Source: a virus. Taken from it: a stretch of 27,405 nucleotides of DNA. The position numbers and the translations under genes were made by a program. Location of the stretch: positions 1-27,405 of the IMG/VR virus record IMGVR_UViG_3300027849_000050; one strand, given 5' to 3'. Shown piece after piece: positions 7,455-14,487 of the stretch. Below the pieces are notes generated by a model. It searched no databases. It was given only the letters and a program-made list of their open reading frames with translations, and was not told where the DNA came from. Positions within the stretch are counted from its first letter, which is position 1. The number at the start of each line of letters is the position of its first letter.

Positions 7455-7495
7455 AAATAAATTAAATAAAAAGCGGATATATCCAGATTAATGTT

Positions 7496-7503
7496 TATAT
7501 TCG
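7496..7503 (+). promoter_or_regulatory. Possible -7 box and repeat-rich leader of the OB-fold gene
   Basis: TATATTCG resembles the -7 boxes elsewhere in the window. No TTG, ACCAA or TTAyGTTA element is at the expected distance, so the promoter is uncertain. Bases ~7509-7533 are a run of AAAT/AAAC four-base units leading to the ATG at 7538. Confidence 0.3.
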
Positions 7504-7537
7504 CAATTCATAAATAAATAAACAAATAAATAAAAGA

Positions 7538-7879
7538 ATGAAATTAAATGTAAACGCGAAGATTATATCTATTACAGATGTAACGACAACAGACACAGGA
7601 GCTAAATGGTTAAGCTTTAGAGCTGAAACCTTAGAGGACTACACTCAGACTATTGAGGTTAAGATCTACAAAAAAGCAGAGTACGCACAACACGCTGACA
7701 ACTTTATTAAGTTCAACCATGTAGGTGACGAAGTAGCTCTAGAGTTAAACGTAGAGTGCAGACCATACCAAGAAAAGATATTCACGAACCTTTCTATGTG
7801 GAGATGTGAGAAGATAACAAAAGACGAACCCCAAGCGGCAATCGTAGCAGAAACAGAATCAGAAGATCTACCTTTCTAG
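7538..7879 (+). CDS. OB-fold single-strand-binding-like protein (DUF3127 type) with SSB tail
   Basis: A 113-residue protein with a single predicted beta-rich OB-type domain: NVNAKIISI, a glycine turn, KWLSFRAET, then QTIEVKIYK, GDEVALELNVECRPY and FTNLSMWRCEKI. This is the strand order and spacing of the DUF3127 family found in Bacteroidota and their phages. After a short linker the protein ends SEDLPF, closely matching the acidic C-terminal hook of bacterial SSB (DDDIPF), which recruits replication and repair proteins. The likely job is coating phage single strands during replication or recombination. It is followed by two hairpins, so it ends a unit. Confidence 0.75.
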   Translation: MKLNVNAKIISITDVTTTDTGAKWLSFRAETLEDYTQTIEVKIYKKAEYAQHADNFIKFNHVGDEVALELNVECRPYQEKIFTNLSMWRCEKITKDEPQAAIVAETESEDLPF

Positions 7880-7900
7880 CTAGCCGTTACCAGACAAGTG

Positions 7901-7932
7901 AAACCCTACTATTAAATTAGTGGGGTTTTTTT
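7901..7932 (+). terminator. Terminator after the OB-fold gene
   Basis: AAACCCTACTA (7901-7911) pairs with TAGTGGGGTTT (7918-7928) with one T-G wobble and a 6-base loop, running into TTTTTTTT. Confidence 0.88.
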
Positions 7933-7944
7933 ATGCATTAAAAA

Positions 7945-7971
7945 GCCCCATCGAAACTAATCCAATGGGGC
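7945..7971 (-). terminator. Second hairpin, T-run on the minus strand
   Basis: GCCCCAT (7945-7951) pairs with ATGGGGC (7965-7971). On the + strand it is followed by CTTCTATTG, but on the - strand by five Ts, so it works better against transcription from the right. It may block antisense transcription, since no minus-strand gene is seen, or act as a back-up terminator. Confidence 0.55.
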
Positions 7972-8102
7972 CTTCTATTGTATAACCAAAAATACAACCA
8001 TAAAACACACCTTGCAAATATATGTGATTAACTCGATAGTAACAGAATCTTAATAGAGAAAATTTAAATTATTTCCTTACCTTAAAAAAAGTAAAGTTTT
8101 TC

Positions 8103-8133
8103 TTGTGGGAACTAATTACATGATTTATATTAG
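8103..8133 (+). promoter_or_regulatory. Promoter, TTG class
   Basis: A -33 TTG at 8103-8105 in the context TTTTTCTTGTGGG and a -7 TATATTAG at 8126-8133 with 20 bp between. It has the same context, spacing and downstream CCGAATATTAATAA as the site at 1786-1816. It would drive the replication unit starting with the acidic protein gene at 8171. Confidence 0.7.
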
Positions 8134-8170
8134 CCGAATATTAATAACAACAATTTAAAAATATAACACA

Positions 8171-8464
8171 ATGAATAATTTAACCGAGATGGATTTTCAC
8201 ACACTACTTGCAGAAATCTACAGAGTCAACGCCAACGAGAAAGGATGCTCCATAAGTATAGGTATTTATGAGGATGTAACTTTCGATGGCGATATACTTC
8301 TAAGTAATCCCAGAGGCTCAGAGACCGTTTACCTAGGTAATACACTTGAGATATACGATGAATTTGGTGAAGAGTACTTCTTAACTAATAAACAAGAGCA
8401 AGTTATTAAGAGGCTACTTACTACGTCGGATATAGATAACGATTCAGAAATAGAAGAAGATTAA
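8171..8464 (+). CDS. Small acidic phage protein (paralogue of the 1513 gene)
   Basis: A 97-residue protein with about 22 acidic against 6 basic residues, ending in the acidic tail DIDNDSEIEED. It shares with the 1513-1773 product the arrangement GDI, beta-like stretch, DE-x-GE, seven residues, QEQ, so the two look like diverged copies. No catalytic motif is seen. It is the first gene after the promoter at 8103-8133, and a further -7-like box follows it before the next gene. Possible roles are a host-protein inhibitor or DNA mimic; neither can be shown from sequence. Confidence 0.8.
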   Translation: MNNLTEMDFHTLLAEIYRVNANEKGCSISIGIYEDVTFDGDILLSNPRGSETVYLGNTLEIYDEFGEEYFLTNKQEQVIKRLLTTSDIDNDSEIEED

Positions 8465-8504
8465 AATAAATACGAATTTAGTAGATAGATAAGTTATTAT
8501 ACAT

Positions 8505-8512
8505 TATCTTAG
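8505..8512 (+). promoter_or_regulatory. Possible -7 box before the small basic gene
   Basis: TATCTTAG followed by CCAAATATTAAAAATAAC closely resembles the -7 region and start of the promoters at 1786 and 8103 (TATCTTAG, CCGAATATTAATAA). The -33 TTG is missing at 20 bp, so it is likely weak or activator-dependent. Confidence 0.45.
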
Positions 8513-8534
8513 CCAAATATTAAAAATAACCATC

Positions 8535-8750
8535 ATGAATTACAAGGAATATGCCACTAGAGTATCTAACGCAGTAATAGAATTAAGAGGCAGGAGATAT
8601 CATAGCTTTACAGTCAGAGCAAACTTAGTAGACATCGAAAGGGTTGCAGCGAAGTATGATGTAACAGTCAAAAAGTTACTGCGTTACGTGGTCGTTAGAA
8701 CAAGAAAGCCTAAGAGTACAATAGACCCAGATAACTTTATTCAATATTAA
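8535..8750 (+). CDS. Small basic protein, unknown function
   Basis: A 71-residue protein with about 15 Lys/Arg against 7 Asp/Glu. The sequence DIERVAAKYDVTVKKLLRYVVVR looks like two short helices with a turn and could be a small DNA-binding motif, but it matches no family I can name. It precedes the primase-helicase gene by 12 bp and follows a promoter-like box, so it is probably a replication accessory or regulator. The start has an A-rich leader and the stop is TAA. Confidence 0.7.
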   Translation: MNYKEYATRVSNAVIELRGRRYHSFTVRANLVDIERVAAKYDVTVKKLLRYVVVRTRKPKSTIDPDNFIQY

Positions 8751-8762
8751 TAACACACAACC

Positions 8763-11111
8763 ATGAAAATATCCTATTATAAAAACCTTTACTCATCTTC
8801 ACCTACTAAGGACTTGGATGTTTCCAAAGTGTTAGACCTTATGAGAGGCGAAGAGTACGCACAGTTAATAAAGAACGTTAGGTTTTACATTAATGACGCA
8901 GAGAAACGCTCAGAAGAAAAGAAAAAGTTACCGCTAATTAGCTTCGGTGGTACGTTCACAAGTAGAAAAAAAGACGGAGGCTTAAAGGCTGCCTCTGGTA
9001 TAGCTTGTTTAGATTATGATCACTTACAAGACGTAGCGTTAACTAAAGCTAGAGTAATAGAGGACGATTACACATTGGCCGCTTTCGTATCTCCAAGCGG
9101 TGACGGTTTAAAGGTACTCGTTAGAATCCCTCTAGTGGATAATGACAAGGACTACAAAAGCTTTTACACAGAGCTACAGAAGTATTATAATCAATACGGT
9201 CAAACTGACACAGCTACCAGCGACATCTGCAGAGCTACATTCGTATCTTACGACCCGGAGTTATACACTAACTTAGACAGTGCTTTATTCGCTATCCAAG
9301 CTGCGCCCGTAGTTATCACTGCGCCTGTTATCTATGCTATTAAAGTAGAGGAAACCAACGAGATTGCAAGGCGCTTAATAAAATGGTTTTCTAGCACTTG
9401 GACTACAGGAGCGAACAGAAACAATAACCTTTTTAAGTTAAGTTCAGCGTTCAACACCTATGGTTTACCTTCTAGCATAGCATTAGACTATTGTATGCAG
9501 TACATAAGTAAGGACTTCGGTGCTTCTGAGATTAACCAACTGGTAAACTCGGCTTATAAAAACACGTCAGACTTCGGCACTAAGTCTTTCGAGGATAAGA
9601 CTAAGAGTAACGAAATAGCTAGACTGGTTGGCAACGGACAAAGCCTAGAGGACATAGGTAACAAGATAGAATTAACTGAAGATGTCAAGGCTGAAGTTGC
9701 TAGGTTAACAGATGAATATGATATCAATGTCTTCTGGGATGTAGATGAGAAAGGTAGAATACAACTTAACGCTCTTAGGTTCGATGCTTACTTAGGAGAT
9801 AAAGGAATAGCTAAGTACTATCCATATGAAGGGAATACAGACTTCGAGTTTGTAAAGAAAGACGACAACTTCATAGATTGGATTGACACAACCAGAATTA
9901 AAGATATAGTTAAAAGAGACCTAATTAAGAGGTGCGAGTCTGAAGTGTGGTGTAGTCTTGCTATGAAGACTCAGCTATTTAAAAAGGATATGCTTTCTAT
10001 GTTAGACACTGTGGACGTTCAGCCTAAAAGAGATACTAAGGAAGAGTCTTTCCTATACTACAAAGATTTCGCTGTTCAAACTACAAAAGAAGGATCTAAG
10101 TTAGTAGATTACTCTGAGCTAGAAGAATTGGTTTGGAAGAATCAGGTTATAGACAGAGAGATTAAATTAAACGAAGACTCAGAAGGTGAGTTTAAAACAT
10201 TCATTTGGAATCTAAGCGGTCACGATGCAGAGAGATATTACACTCTTAAATCAGTACTCGGTTACTTACTTCACTCCTATCAGAATGACTCAAAGCCTAA
10301 GGCTATTATCTTTAACGATGAAATGATTTCTGAGGACGTTCCTAACGGGGGGAGCGGTAAAGGTTTAATACACAAAGCAATAGGTCATATTAAGAGTATC
10401 GCAATGGAGAACGGTAAGAAGTGGGATTCAAACTCACAATTCGCTTATCAGAAAGTAAGTAAGGATACTCAGATATTTCAGATTGACGATGTAAACAAAG
10501 GATTCAATTTCGAGAACTTGTTTAGCGTTATTAGTGAAGGAATGACAGTTGAGAAGAAAGGACAAGATAGCTATCAAATACCATTCAAGGAGTCACCAAA
10601 GATTAGCATCACAACTAACTACACCATTAAAGGAGAGGGAAGCTCACACGCTAGAAGAGTATTTGAGGTAGAGGTGGCTAATCATTACAATGCAGATAAT
10701 ACTCCAGAGGATGAGTTCGGACATCAGTTCTTTTCTGAGTGGTCAGAAGAAGAGTGGGGAAAATTCGACAATTATATGATCCGTTCTATACAGTTTTATT
10801 TAGACAGAGGATTAGTAGAATCTAATAAGATAAACTTAGAAGAGCGTAAGTATAAAAACGAATTAGGCGCTGAGTTCATAGAGTTTATGCAGGAAACGCA
10901 GCTAACGGATAGAGTATCTAAGAAAGCATTTCGTGACCTTTTCCACTCAGACTACCCACAACAGGCAAGATACACAACAGCAATGAAGTTCAATAAAAAG
11001 GTTAAGCAGTACTGTTCTTTTCATAAGATAGGATTAGTAGAACTACAGGTTAACGGTGTTCTGTCCTTCGAGTTTACACCAGCTATAAACGAAGACGAAG
11101 CGCCATTTTAA
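8763..11111 (+). CDS. Primase-helicase: BT4734/VirE_N-type primase with SF3-like helicase
   Basis: A 782-residue replication protein. The N-terminal ~180 residues fit the BT4734-like (VirE_N) archaeo-eukaryotic primase fold: LDYD with D84 and D86 as the metal pair, SPSGDGLK at 111-117, and a third acidic region at DTATSDICRATF (149-160). Residues ~195-270 (IARRLIKWFSS to LVNSAYKN) look like a PriCT-type linker domain. A helicase domain follows: Walker A GGSGKG (529-534), Walker B IFQIDD (571-576) and motif C PKISITTN (612-619, sensor Asn 619), an SF3 arrangement. The C-terminal ~100 residues form a winged-helix-like region. It likely primes and unwinds at the phage origin. Such primases are especially common in Bacteroidota and their phages. 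Confidence 0.87.
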   Translation: MKISYYKNLYSSSPTKDLDVSKVLDLMRGEEYAQLIKNVRFYINDAEKRSEEKKKLPLISFGGTFTSRKKDGGLKAASGIACLDYDHLQDVALTKARVIEDDYTLAAFVSPSGDGLKVLVRIPLVDNDKDYKSFYTELQKYYNQYGQTDTATSDICRATFVSYDPELYTNLDSALFAIQAAPVVITAPVIYAIKVEETNEIARRLIKWFSSTWTTGANRNNNLFKLSSAFNTYGLPSSIALDYCMQYISKDFGASEINQLVNSAYKNTSDFGTKSFEDKTKSNEIARLVGNGQSLEDIGNKIELTEDVKAEVARLTDEYDINVFWDVDEKGRIQLNALRFDAYLGDKGIAKYYPYEGNTDFEFVKKDDNFIDWIDTTRIKDIVKRDLIKRCESEVWCSLAMKTQLFKKDMLSMLDTVDVQPKRDTKEESFLYYKDFAVQTTKEGSKLVDYSELEELVWKNQVIDREIKLNEDSEGEFKTFIWNLSGHDAERYYTLKSVLGYLLHSYQNDSKPKAIIFNDEMISEDVPNGGSGKGLIHKAIGHIKSIAMENGKKWDSNSQFAYQKVSKDTQIFQIDDVNKGFNFENLFSVISEGMTVEKKGQDSYQIPFKESPKISITTNYTIKGEGSSHARRVFEVEVANHYNADNTPEDEFGHQFFSEWSEEEWGKFDNYMIRSIQFYLDRGLVESNKINLEERKYKNELGAEFIEFMQETQLTDRVSKKAFRDLFHSDYPQQARYTTAMKFNKKVKQYCSFHKIGLVELQVNGVLSFEFTPAINEDEAPF

Positions 11112-11135
11112 TCACACACTTAAAACATTAAAACA

Positions 11136-11621
11136 ATGGAAATATTTAAAGACATACCAAACTACGAGGGTATTTACCAAGTGAGCAATTTAGGAAATGT
11201 AAAGAGCTTACCAAATAAGAAGCGTTTCTCAGAAAAGATAATGAAACCTCGAAAAAGCACTCTTGGCTATCTTACCTTAGGTCTAAGAAAGGAAGGTAAG
11301 CGTAAAGCGAGAACAGTTCACTCGTTAGTAGCTGAAGCGTTTCTTAACCATACGCCTTGCGGTTATAAGCTAATAGTTAATCATATTGACCACGATAAGC
11401 TAAACAATAAGCTAGATAATTTAGAGTTAGACACGCAAAGAAATAACTCTAACAAAAAGCATTTGAAGAGTTCCTCTGAATACGTTGGGGTTAACTGGGA
11501 TAAGCACGCTAATAAATGGAAGGCTGCAATTTATATAAACGGAAAGCAGAAGCACTTAGGTTACTTCACCTGTGAAAAAGAAGCATCAGAAGCATATCAA
11601 TTTAAACTTAAAAATATATAA
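11136..11621 (+). CDS. NUMOD4-HNH-AP2 homing-type endonuclease
   Basis: A 161-residue protein with three modules. NUMOD4 covers residues 1 to ~45 (EIFKDIPNYEGIYQVSNLGN). The HNH core covers ~60-100, with H62 in VHSLVAEAF, N82-H83, and NNKLDNLELDT. An AP2 DNA-binding domain covers ~115-158 (YVGVNWDKHANKWKAAI, then LGYFTCEKEASEAY). It is closely related in its N-terminus to the gene at 3404, which lacks AP2. It sits 24 bp after the primase gene. These enzymes are selfish elements that cut related genomes lacking the insertion. The AP2 part resembles the stand-alone AP2 protein at 14317. Confidence 0.92.
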   Translation: MEIFKDIPNYEGIYQVSNLGNVKSLPNKKRFSEKIMKPRKSTLGYLTLGLRKEGKRKARTVHSLVAEAFLNHTPCGYKLIVNHIDHDKLNNKLDNLELDTQRNNSNKKHLKSSSEYVGVNWDKHANKWKAAIYINGKQKHLGYFTCEKEASEAYQFKLKNI

Positions 11622-11623
11622 TA

Positions 11624-11788
11624 ATGAAAACTATTTTAGAACTAGAGGAAGAGTTGAAGAATACCGTAGACTTCGAAGAACAGATTGAGTTAGCAGGATT
11701 AATTCATCAATTAAAGATGGAGTTGATGGGCATCAAACCTAACGACAACTGTGACATGAGTGACGAATGTACCTCTTGCGGTAGCTAA
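11624..11788 (+). CDS. 54-residue protein with UVR-like helix pair and cysteine cluster
   Basis: A short protein starting MKTILELEEELKNTVDFEEQ. The segment LEEELKNTVDFEEQIELAGLIHQLKMEL follows the UVR motif of UvrB/UvrC and related proteins, a helical hairpin with F-E at the turn and L-x-x-x-I-x-x-L in the second helix. The tail CDMSDECTSCGS has three Cys residues that could bind a metal. It begins 2 bp after the HNH gene and ends the unit before a hairpin. UVR motifs usually mediate protein-protein contacts; a repair or regulatory role is inference. Confidence 0.6.
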   Translation: MKTILELEEELKNTVDFEEQIELAGLIHQLKMELMGIKPNDNCDMSDECTSCGS

Positions 11789-11792
11789 GTTC

Positions 11793-11826
11793 AAGGGGAG
11801 TCGCTCAGTCGTGGCTCCCTTCTTTA
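11793..11826 (+). terminator. Terminator at the end of the replication unit
   Basis: AAGGGGAGTC and GGCTCCCTT form an imperfect stem (one bulged G, one wobble) with the loop GCTCAGTCGT, followed by TCTTTATT. It abuts the promoter at 11837. Confidence 0.7.
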
Positions 11827-11836
11827 TTACGTTCGG

Positions 11837-11870
11837 TTATGTTACTTTGTAGAGAATTCCTTATCTTTGC
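11837..11870 (+). promoter_or_regulatory. Promoter, TTAyGTTA class (terminase unit)
   Basis: TTATGTTAC at 11837-11845, 16 bp, then TATCTTTGC at 11862-11870. The same two boxes with exactly 16 bp between them occur at 15903 and 20044, always before structural or packaging genes. The -7 box matches TAnnTTTG, while TTAyGTTA replaces the usual TTG. Confidence 0.7.
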
Positions 11871-11905
11871 TAAAGGCACAATTAATGCCTCAAACAACTT
11901 AAACA

Positions 11906-12085
11906 ATGAATGATTTAGACTTAGGTCAAGAGATACAAATAATAACAGATTATGGAGATGGTCATCAATTCCATTATCTGGAGATTTGTGAGGTTACTTG
12001 TATCTGCACCGATGGATTGATATACGCTCAGTCAGAAGAATCTGGAGAGTGGATCTTATCAAACAAAGATTACATAATACTTTAA
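11906..12085 (+). CDS. Hypothetical 59-residue acidic protein
   Basis: A 59-residue open frame (MNDLDLGQEIQIITDYGDGH...) that is the first gene after the promoter at 11837-11870, with an A-rich leader (AAACAATG). It has three Cys (CEVTCIC) and a beta-rich pattern ending EWILSNKDYIIL, reminiscent of a small SH3-like barrel, but no family is recognised. The next gene starts 2 bp later. Position suggests a late gene linked to packaging; function unknown. Confidence 0.65.
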   Translation: MNDLDLGQEIQIITDYGDGHQFHYLEICEVTCICTDGLIYAQSEESGEWILSNKDYIIL

Positions 12086-12087
12086 TC

Positions 12088-12333
12088 ATGAAACAAACGA
12101 AATTACAATTAGAGGCTTACATATTAAGTATTCTCTTGCTGGAAAGATTGGACGAGATTAACGACAATTCCAAGCAAGGAATGAAATATTACACAAGTAA
12201 ACTAATTCAGGAGATTGAAGGTAGTAGTAAGGACTTATCTAAAACCACTACAGGCGTGGCTTCTGTGCTTAGTCAAGGCTTAGAGAATATGCTCAATTCT
12301 TTAATGGAGGAAGTAGCTAAAACTAATTTATAA
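12088..12333 (+). CDS. Hypothetical 81-residue helical protein
   Basis: Starting at the ATG at 12088, 2 bp after the previous stop, the product is 81 residues and appears all-helical (LQLEAYILSILLLERLDEIND, then VLSQGLENMLNSLMEEVAK). The same frame is open further upstream to 11998, but that would overlap the previous gene by ~88 bp, so the later start is preferred. No known motif is seen. It lies immediately upstream of the small terminase gene. Confidence 0.65.
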   Translation: MKQTKLQLEAYILSILLLERLDEINDNSKQGMKYYTSKLIQEIEGSSKDLSKTTTGVASVLSQGLENMLNSLMEEVAKTNL

Positions 12334-12338
12334 CTAAA

Positions 12339-12647
12339 ATGGACGGACGAAGAAACAACAAGGGGCAAAAGGGAGCGGCTAACGGTGGAGGGAGACCTAC
12401 TAAGACACAGAAACAACTTTTAGTACAAAGATTATCACCTTTGGATGATGTGGCTCTAACGGCCCTTAAAGAGGCTTTAAATGAAGGGCAAGGTTGGGCG
12501 GTTAAATTGTTCCTCCAGTATCGTCTAGGAATGCCTAAGCAGAGTGTTTCAGTTGAAACAGTTAATTCTCCATTTACACCAATCAATATAGATGTTATCA
12601 AAAACAACGGCTCAGACGAAGATACTGAATTTGAGGAAGAGAGTTAG
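12339..12647 (+). CDS. terS: Small terminase subunit-like protein
   Basis: A 102-residue protein with a basic glycine-rich start (RRNNKGQKGAANGGGRPTK) typical of small terminase or terminase-associated DNA-binding proteins, a helical middle (LDDVALTALKEALNEG, WAVKLFLQYRLGMPKQ) and an acidic tail (GSDEDTEFEEES). The gene lies directly before the large subunit and overlaps it by 56 bp. Small subunits recognise phage DNA and stimulate the packaging ATPase. The call rests mainly on the N-terminal pattern and position; sequence families of TerS are very diverse. Confidence 0.75.
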   Translation: MDGRRNNKGQKGAANGGGRPTKTQKQLLVQRLSPLDDVALTALKEALNEGQGWAVKLFLQYRLGMPKQSVSVETVNSPFTPINIDVIKNNGSDEDTEFEEES

Positions 12648-13761
12648 AATAGTACAGGGAGGCTCAAGTTCTTCTAAGACATTCACTATCTTGCCCATCT
12701 TAATCGCATATTGCACTCAAAACGACAATAAGTTAGTTTCGGTTGTCGCTGAGTCTATACCGCATCTTAGGAGAGGTGCGATACGTGACTTTATAAAGAT
12801 CATGGGGTGGCTTAATAATCCAATGGATTTGTTTAATAAGTCCAATCTAACCTATACGTTTCCTAATGGTAGCCAAATAGAGTTCTTTAGTGCTGATAGT
12901 CCTGATAAGCTTAGAGGGGGTAGGAGAGACGTCTTATTCGTTAACGAGTGTAACAATATAGACTTTGAGAGTTATCAACAGCTTAGTATCCGTTGTAGAG
13001 AGTTTATCTATTTAGATTACAATCCGACTGCTGAGTTCTGGGTACATACGGAATTGAAAGGAGAGGAAGATAGTGACTTCATAATACTCACTTATAAGGA
13101 CAACGAGGCGTTAGAACCAAGTATCATTAATGAATTTAAGAAGGCGATAAAGAAAGCGGCCACATCTGACTACTGGCAGAATTGGGTGAACGTGTACGTC
13201 TATGGTATCATTGGTTCTTTAGAGGGTGTTATATTCAACAACTGGAAGACCATTGATAAGATACCACAGTCAGCTGAGTTATTAGGATACGGCATGGACT
13301 ACGGGTTCTCCAATGATCCTAGTACATTAATAGCTTGTTATAAGCATGACGGTAAGATAATATGGGATGAGCTAATGTATAAGAAAGGAATGTCTAACAG
13401 CGACATGGCAAAGGAAATGAAGCGCCTGAAGGTAGGTTCATCCAAAACCATTGTAGGTGATTCAGCAGAACCTAAGACTATATCTGAACTCAAGTCTTAT
13501 GGTTTCAATATAAGAGGTGCAAAGAAAGGAGCAGATAGTATCAAACATGGTATAGCTTTATTACAAGATTATGAGATGTTAGTCACCAGTAATAGTTTAA
13601 ACCTCATAAAAGAGTTGAGACATTATGCTTGGAATGATAAAAAAGCTAATGTTCCGATTGATAATTACAATCATTTAATTGATGGGATGAGATACTTAGC
13701 TACCGAAAAGCTATCAAACAGGTCTGATTCGGGTGAAATGAACCTAGCGGAAAGATGGTAG
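12592..13761 (+). CDS. terL: Large terminase subunit (packaging ATPase/nuclease)
   Basis: A 389-residue TerL. The ATPase half has a Walker A variant GGSSSSKT (23-30), an adenine-binding region before it, Walker B VLFVNE (114-119) with the catalytic Glu, and the coupling motif DYNP (142-145). The RNase H-like nuclease half has D236 in MDYGFSNDPS, D290 in IVGDSAEP and D364 in NHLIDGMRYL as the metal triad. It translocates DNA into the prohead and cuts it. The start at 12592 overlaps the small subunit by 56 bp; no later ATG leaves the Walker A region intact. It is slightly shorter than many TerL proteins but has every key residue. No portal gene follows; a non-coding block does. Confidence 0.95.
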   Translation: MLSKTTAQTKILNLRKRVRIVQGGSSSSKTFTILPILIAYCTQNDNKLVSVVAESIPHLRRGAIRDFIKIMGWLNNPMDLFNKSNLTYTFPNGSQIEFFSADSPDKLRGGRRDVLFVNECNNIDFESYQQLSIRCREFIYLDYNPTAEFWVHTELKGEEDSDFIILTYKDNEALEPSIINEFKKAIKKAATSDYWQNWVNVYVYGIIGSLEGVIFNNWKTIDKIPQSAELLGYGMDYGFSNDPSTLIACYKHDGKIIWDELMYKKGMSNSDMAKEMKRLKVGSSKTIVGDSAEPKTISELKSYGFNIRGAKKGADSIKHGIALLQDYEMLVTSNSLNLIKELRHYAWNDKKANVPIDNYNHLIDGMRYLATEKLSNRSDSGEMNLAERW

Positions 13762-13830
13762 GTACTGATACTCAGTGCAGAATGAAAAAACACTTTAGTT
13801 AAGTTACTGATTATTAATAGTCTGTAAAAT

Positions 13831-13862
13831 AAAAGGCTTTTATTACTTAAAAAAAGGCTTTT
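13831..13862 (+). repeat. Paired AAAAGGCTTTT boxes, 21 bp apart (copy 1)
   Basis: AAAAGGCTTTT occurs at 13831-13841 and 13852-13862. The start-to-start distance of 21 bp is two helical turns, and the same pair with the same distance is present at 26946-26977. The near-palindromic shape and fixed phase suggest a binding site for a dimeric protein or an RNA element; not proven. Confidence 0.7.
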
Positions 13863-14024
13863 CTGCTTTTACTCTTTTTATCTTATTTTACTCTCTTTTA
13901 TTTACTTTAACTTACTATTAATTAACTCTTTAAAGAAGTATATTAATAGTATATTAATATAGATATAGAGTAGTAGAATGAAAAAAGGACTTTATTTACC
14001 AAGTTGAAAATATATTTGAAGAGG

Positions 14025-14072
14025 CTCTTCTTTTTGTTATAAAATAAGACAAAAGAAAGAAGAGTGTTTTTA
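14025..14072 (+). terminator. Terminator-like hairpin in non-coding copy 1
   Basis: CTCTTC (14025-14030) pairs with GAAGAG (14059-14064) and TTTTGT (14032-14037) with ACAAAA (14049-14054), with a small internal loop, followed by TGTTTTTAT. Its right arm and T-run belong to the 23 bases identical in copy 2, where a matching left arm is also present. Confidence 0.6.
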
Positions 14073-14264
14073 TAATCTATAGAGCTGGAGCCGTTATTTT
14101 TTAATAAACCCTTTTTTTTAGCTTAGTTGATTGATTGATAAGTAACTAACCAAAACAAGAAAACCCTTTTTTTTCCTTTTAAAAGTACTTTATTTTTCAC
14201 CTATCTAACAATCAACTCTTTAAGTGTTTTCAAAAAGCACTTCTGAAAATAGTTAAGATTATTC

Positions 14265-14295
14265 TTGCTATTCTAAGTATTTAATATTACATTAG
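14265..14295 (+). promoter_or_regulatory. Promoter, TTG class, at the end of non-coding copy 1
   Basis: A -33 TTG at 14265-14267 (context ATTCTTGCTA) and a -7 TACATTAG at 14288-14295 are separated by exactly 20 bp, as in the promoters at 1786 and 8103. The downstream TTTAATTAATAACAC is also similar. It would drive the AP2 protein and the two genes after it. Confidence 0.6.
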
Positions 14296-14316
14296 CGTTT
14301 AATTAATAACACAACC

Positions 14317-14487
14317 ATGAAGAAGGTATCAAAAAAAACAGGTGTAGTGTGGGATAATGATATGAAGAAGTGGAGAGCAGCTATACTAATAGGAGCTACT
14401 TACCAGTTTCTACATTACTACGATTCAGAACTAGAGGCGGCAGCAGGATTCAATGAAGCATTAAAAAGATTAGACAATGAAAGATAA
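14317..14487 (+). CDS. Stand-alone AP2-domain protein
   Basis: A 56-residue protein that is essentially one AP2 DNA-binding domain: GVVWDNDMKKWRAAI, a short strand region, then YYDSELEAAAGFNEALKRL. It lines up with the AP2 part of the HNH protein at 11136 (GVNWDKHANKWKAAI, then CEKEASEAY). No nuclease or other domain is attached. It may be a remnant of a homing endonuclease or a free DNA-binding regulator. It is the first gene after the non-coding block and its promoter, and it overlaps the next gene by 11 bp. Confidence 0.75.
   Translation: MKKVSKKTGVVWDNDMKKWRAAILIGATYQFLHYYDSELEAAAGFNEALKRLDNER

Larger units (their letters stand above)
13762..14316 (+). repeat. Non-coding block, copy 1 (~0.5 kb diverged repeat)
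   Basis: About 555 bp without a convincing gene, T-rich on the + strand. It shares ordered islands with 26864-27405: AATGAAAAAA twice per copy (13781 and 13977 here); AAAAAAAGGCTTTTCTGC with the T-rich bases after it (from 13849); TTTAACTTACT; TTTAAAGAAGTAT; a 23-base identical stretch at 14056-14078 starting AAAGAAGAGTG; AGCCGTT at 14089; AAGTACTTTATTTT at 14183; and TTAAGTG near 14220. It ends in a promoter. Between the islands the copies differ, with changed loops and spacers. It separates the terminase unit from the next one. Confidence 0.8.

Noticed and set aside
13762-14316. Non-coding block considered as a group I intron or insertion sequence
   Set aside because: It lies between complete genes, with no transposase, terminal inverted repeats or flanking duplication visible, and no interrupted gene.
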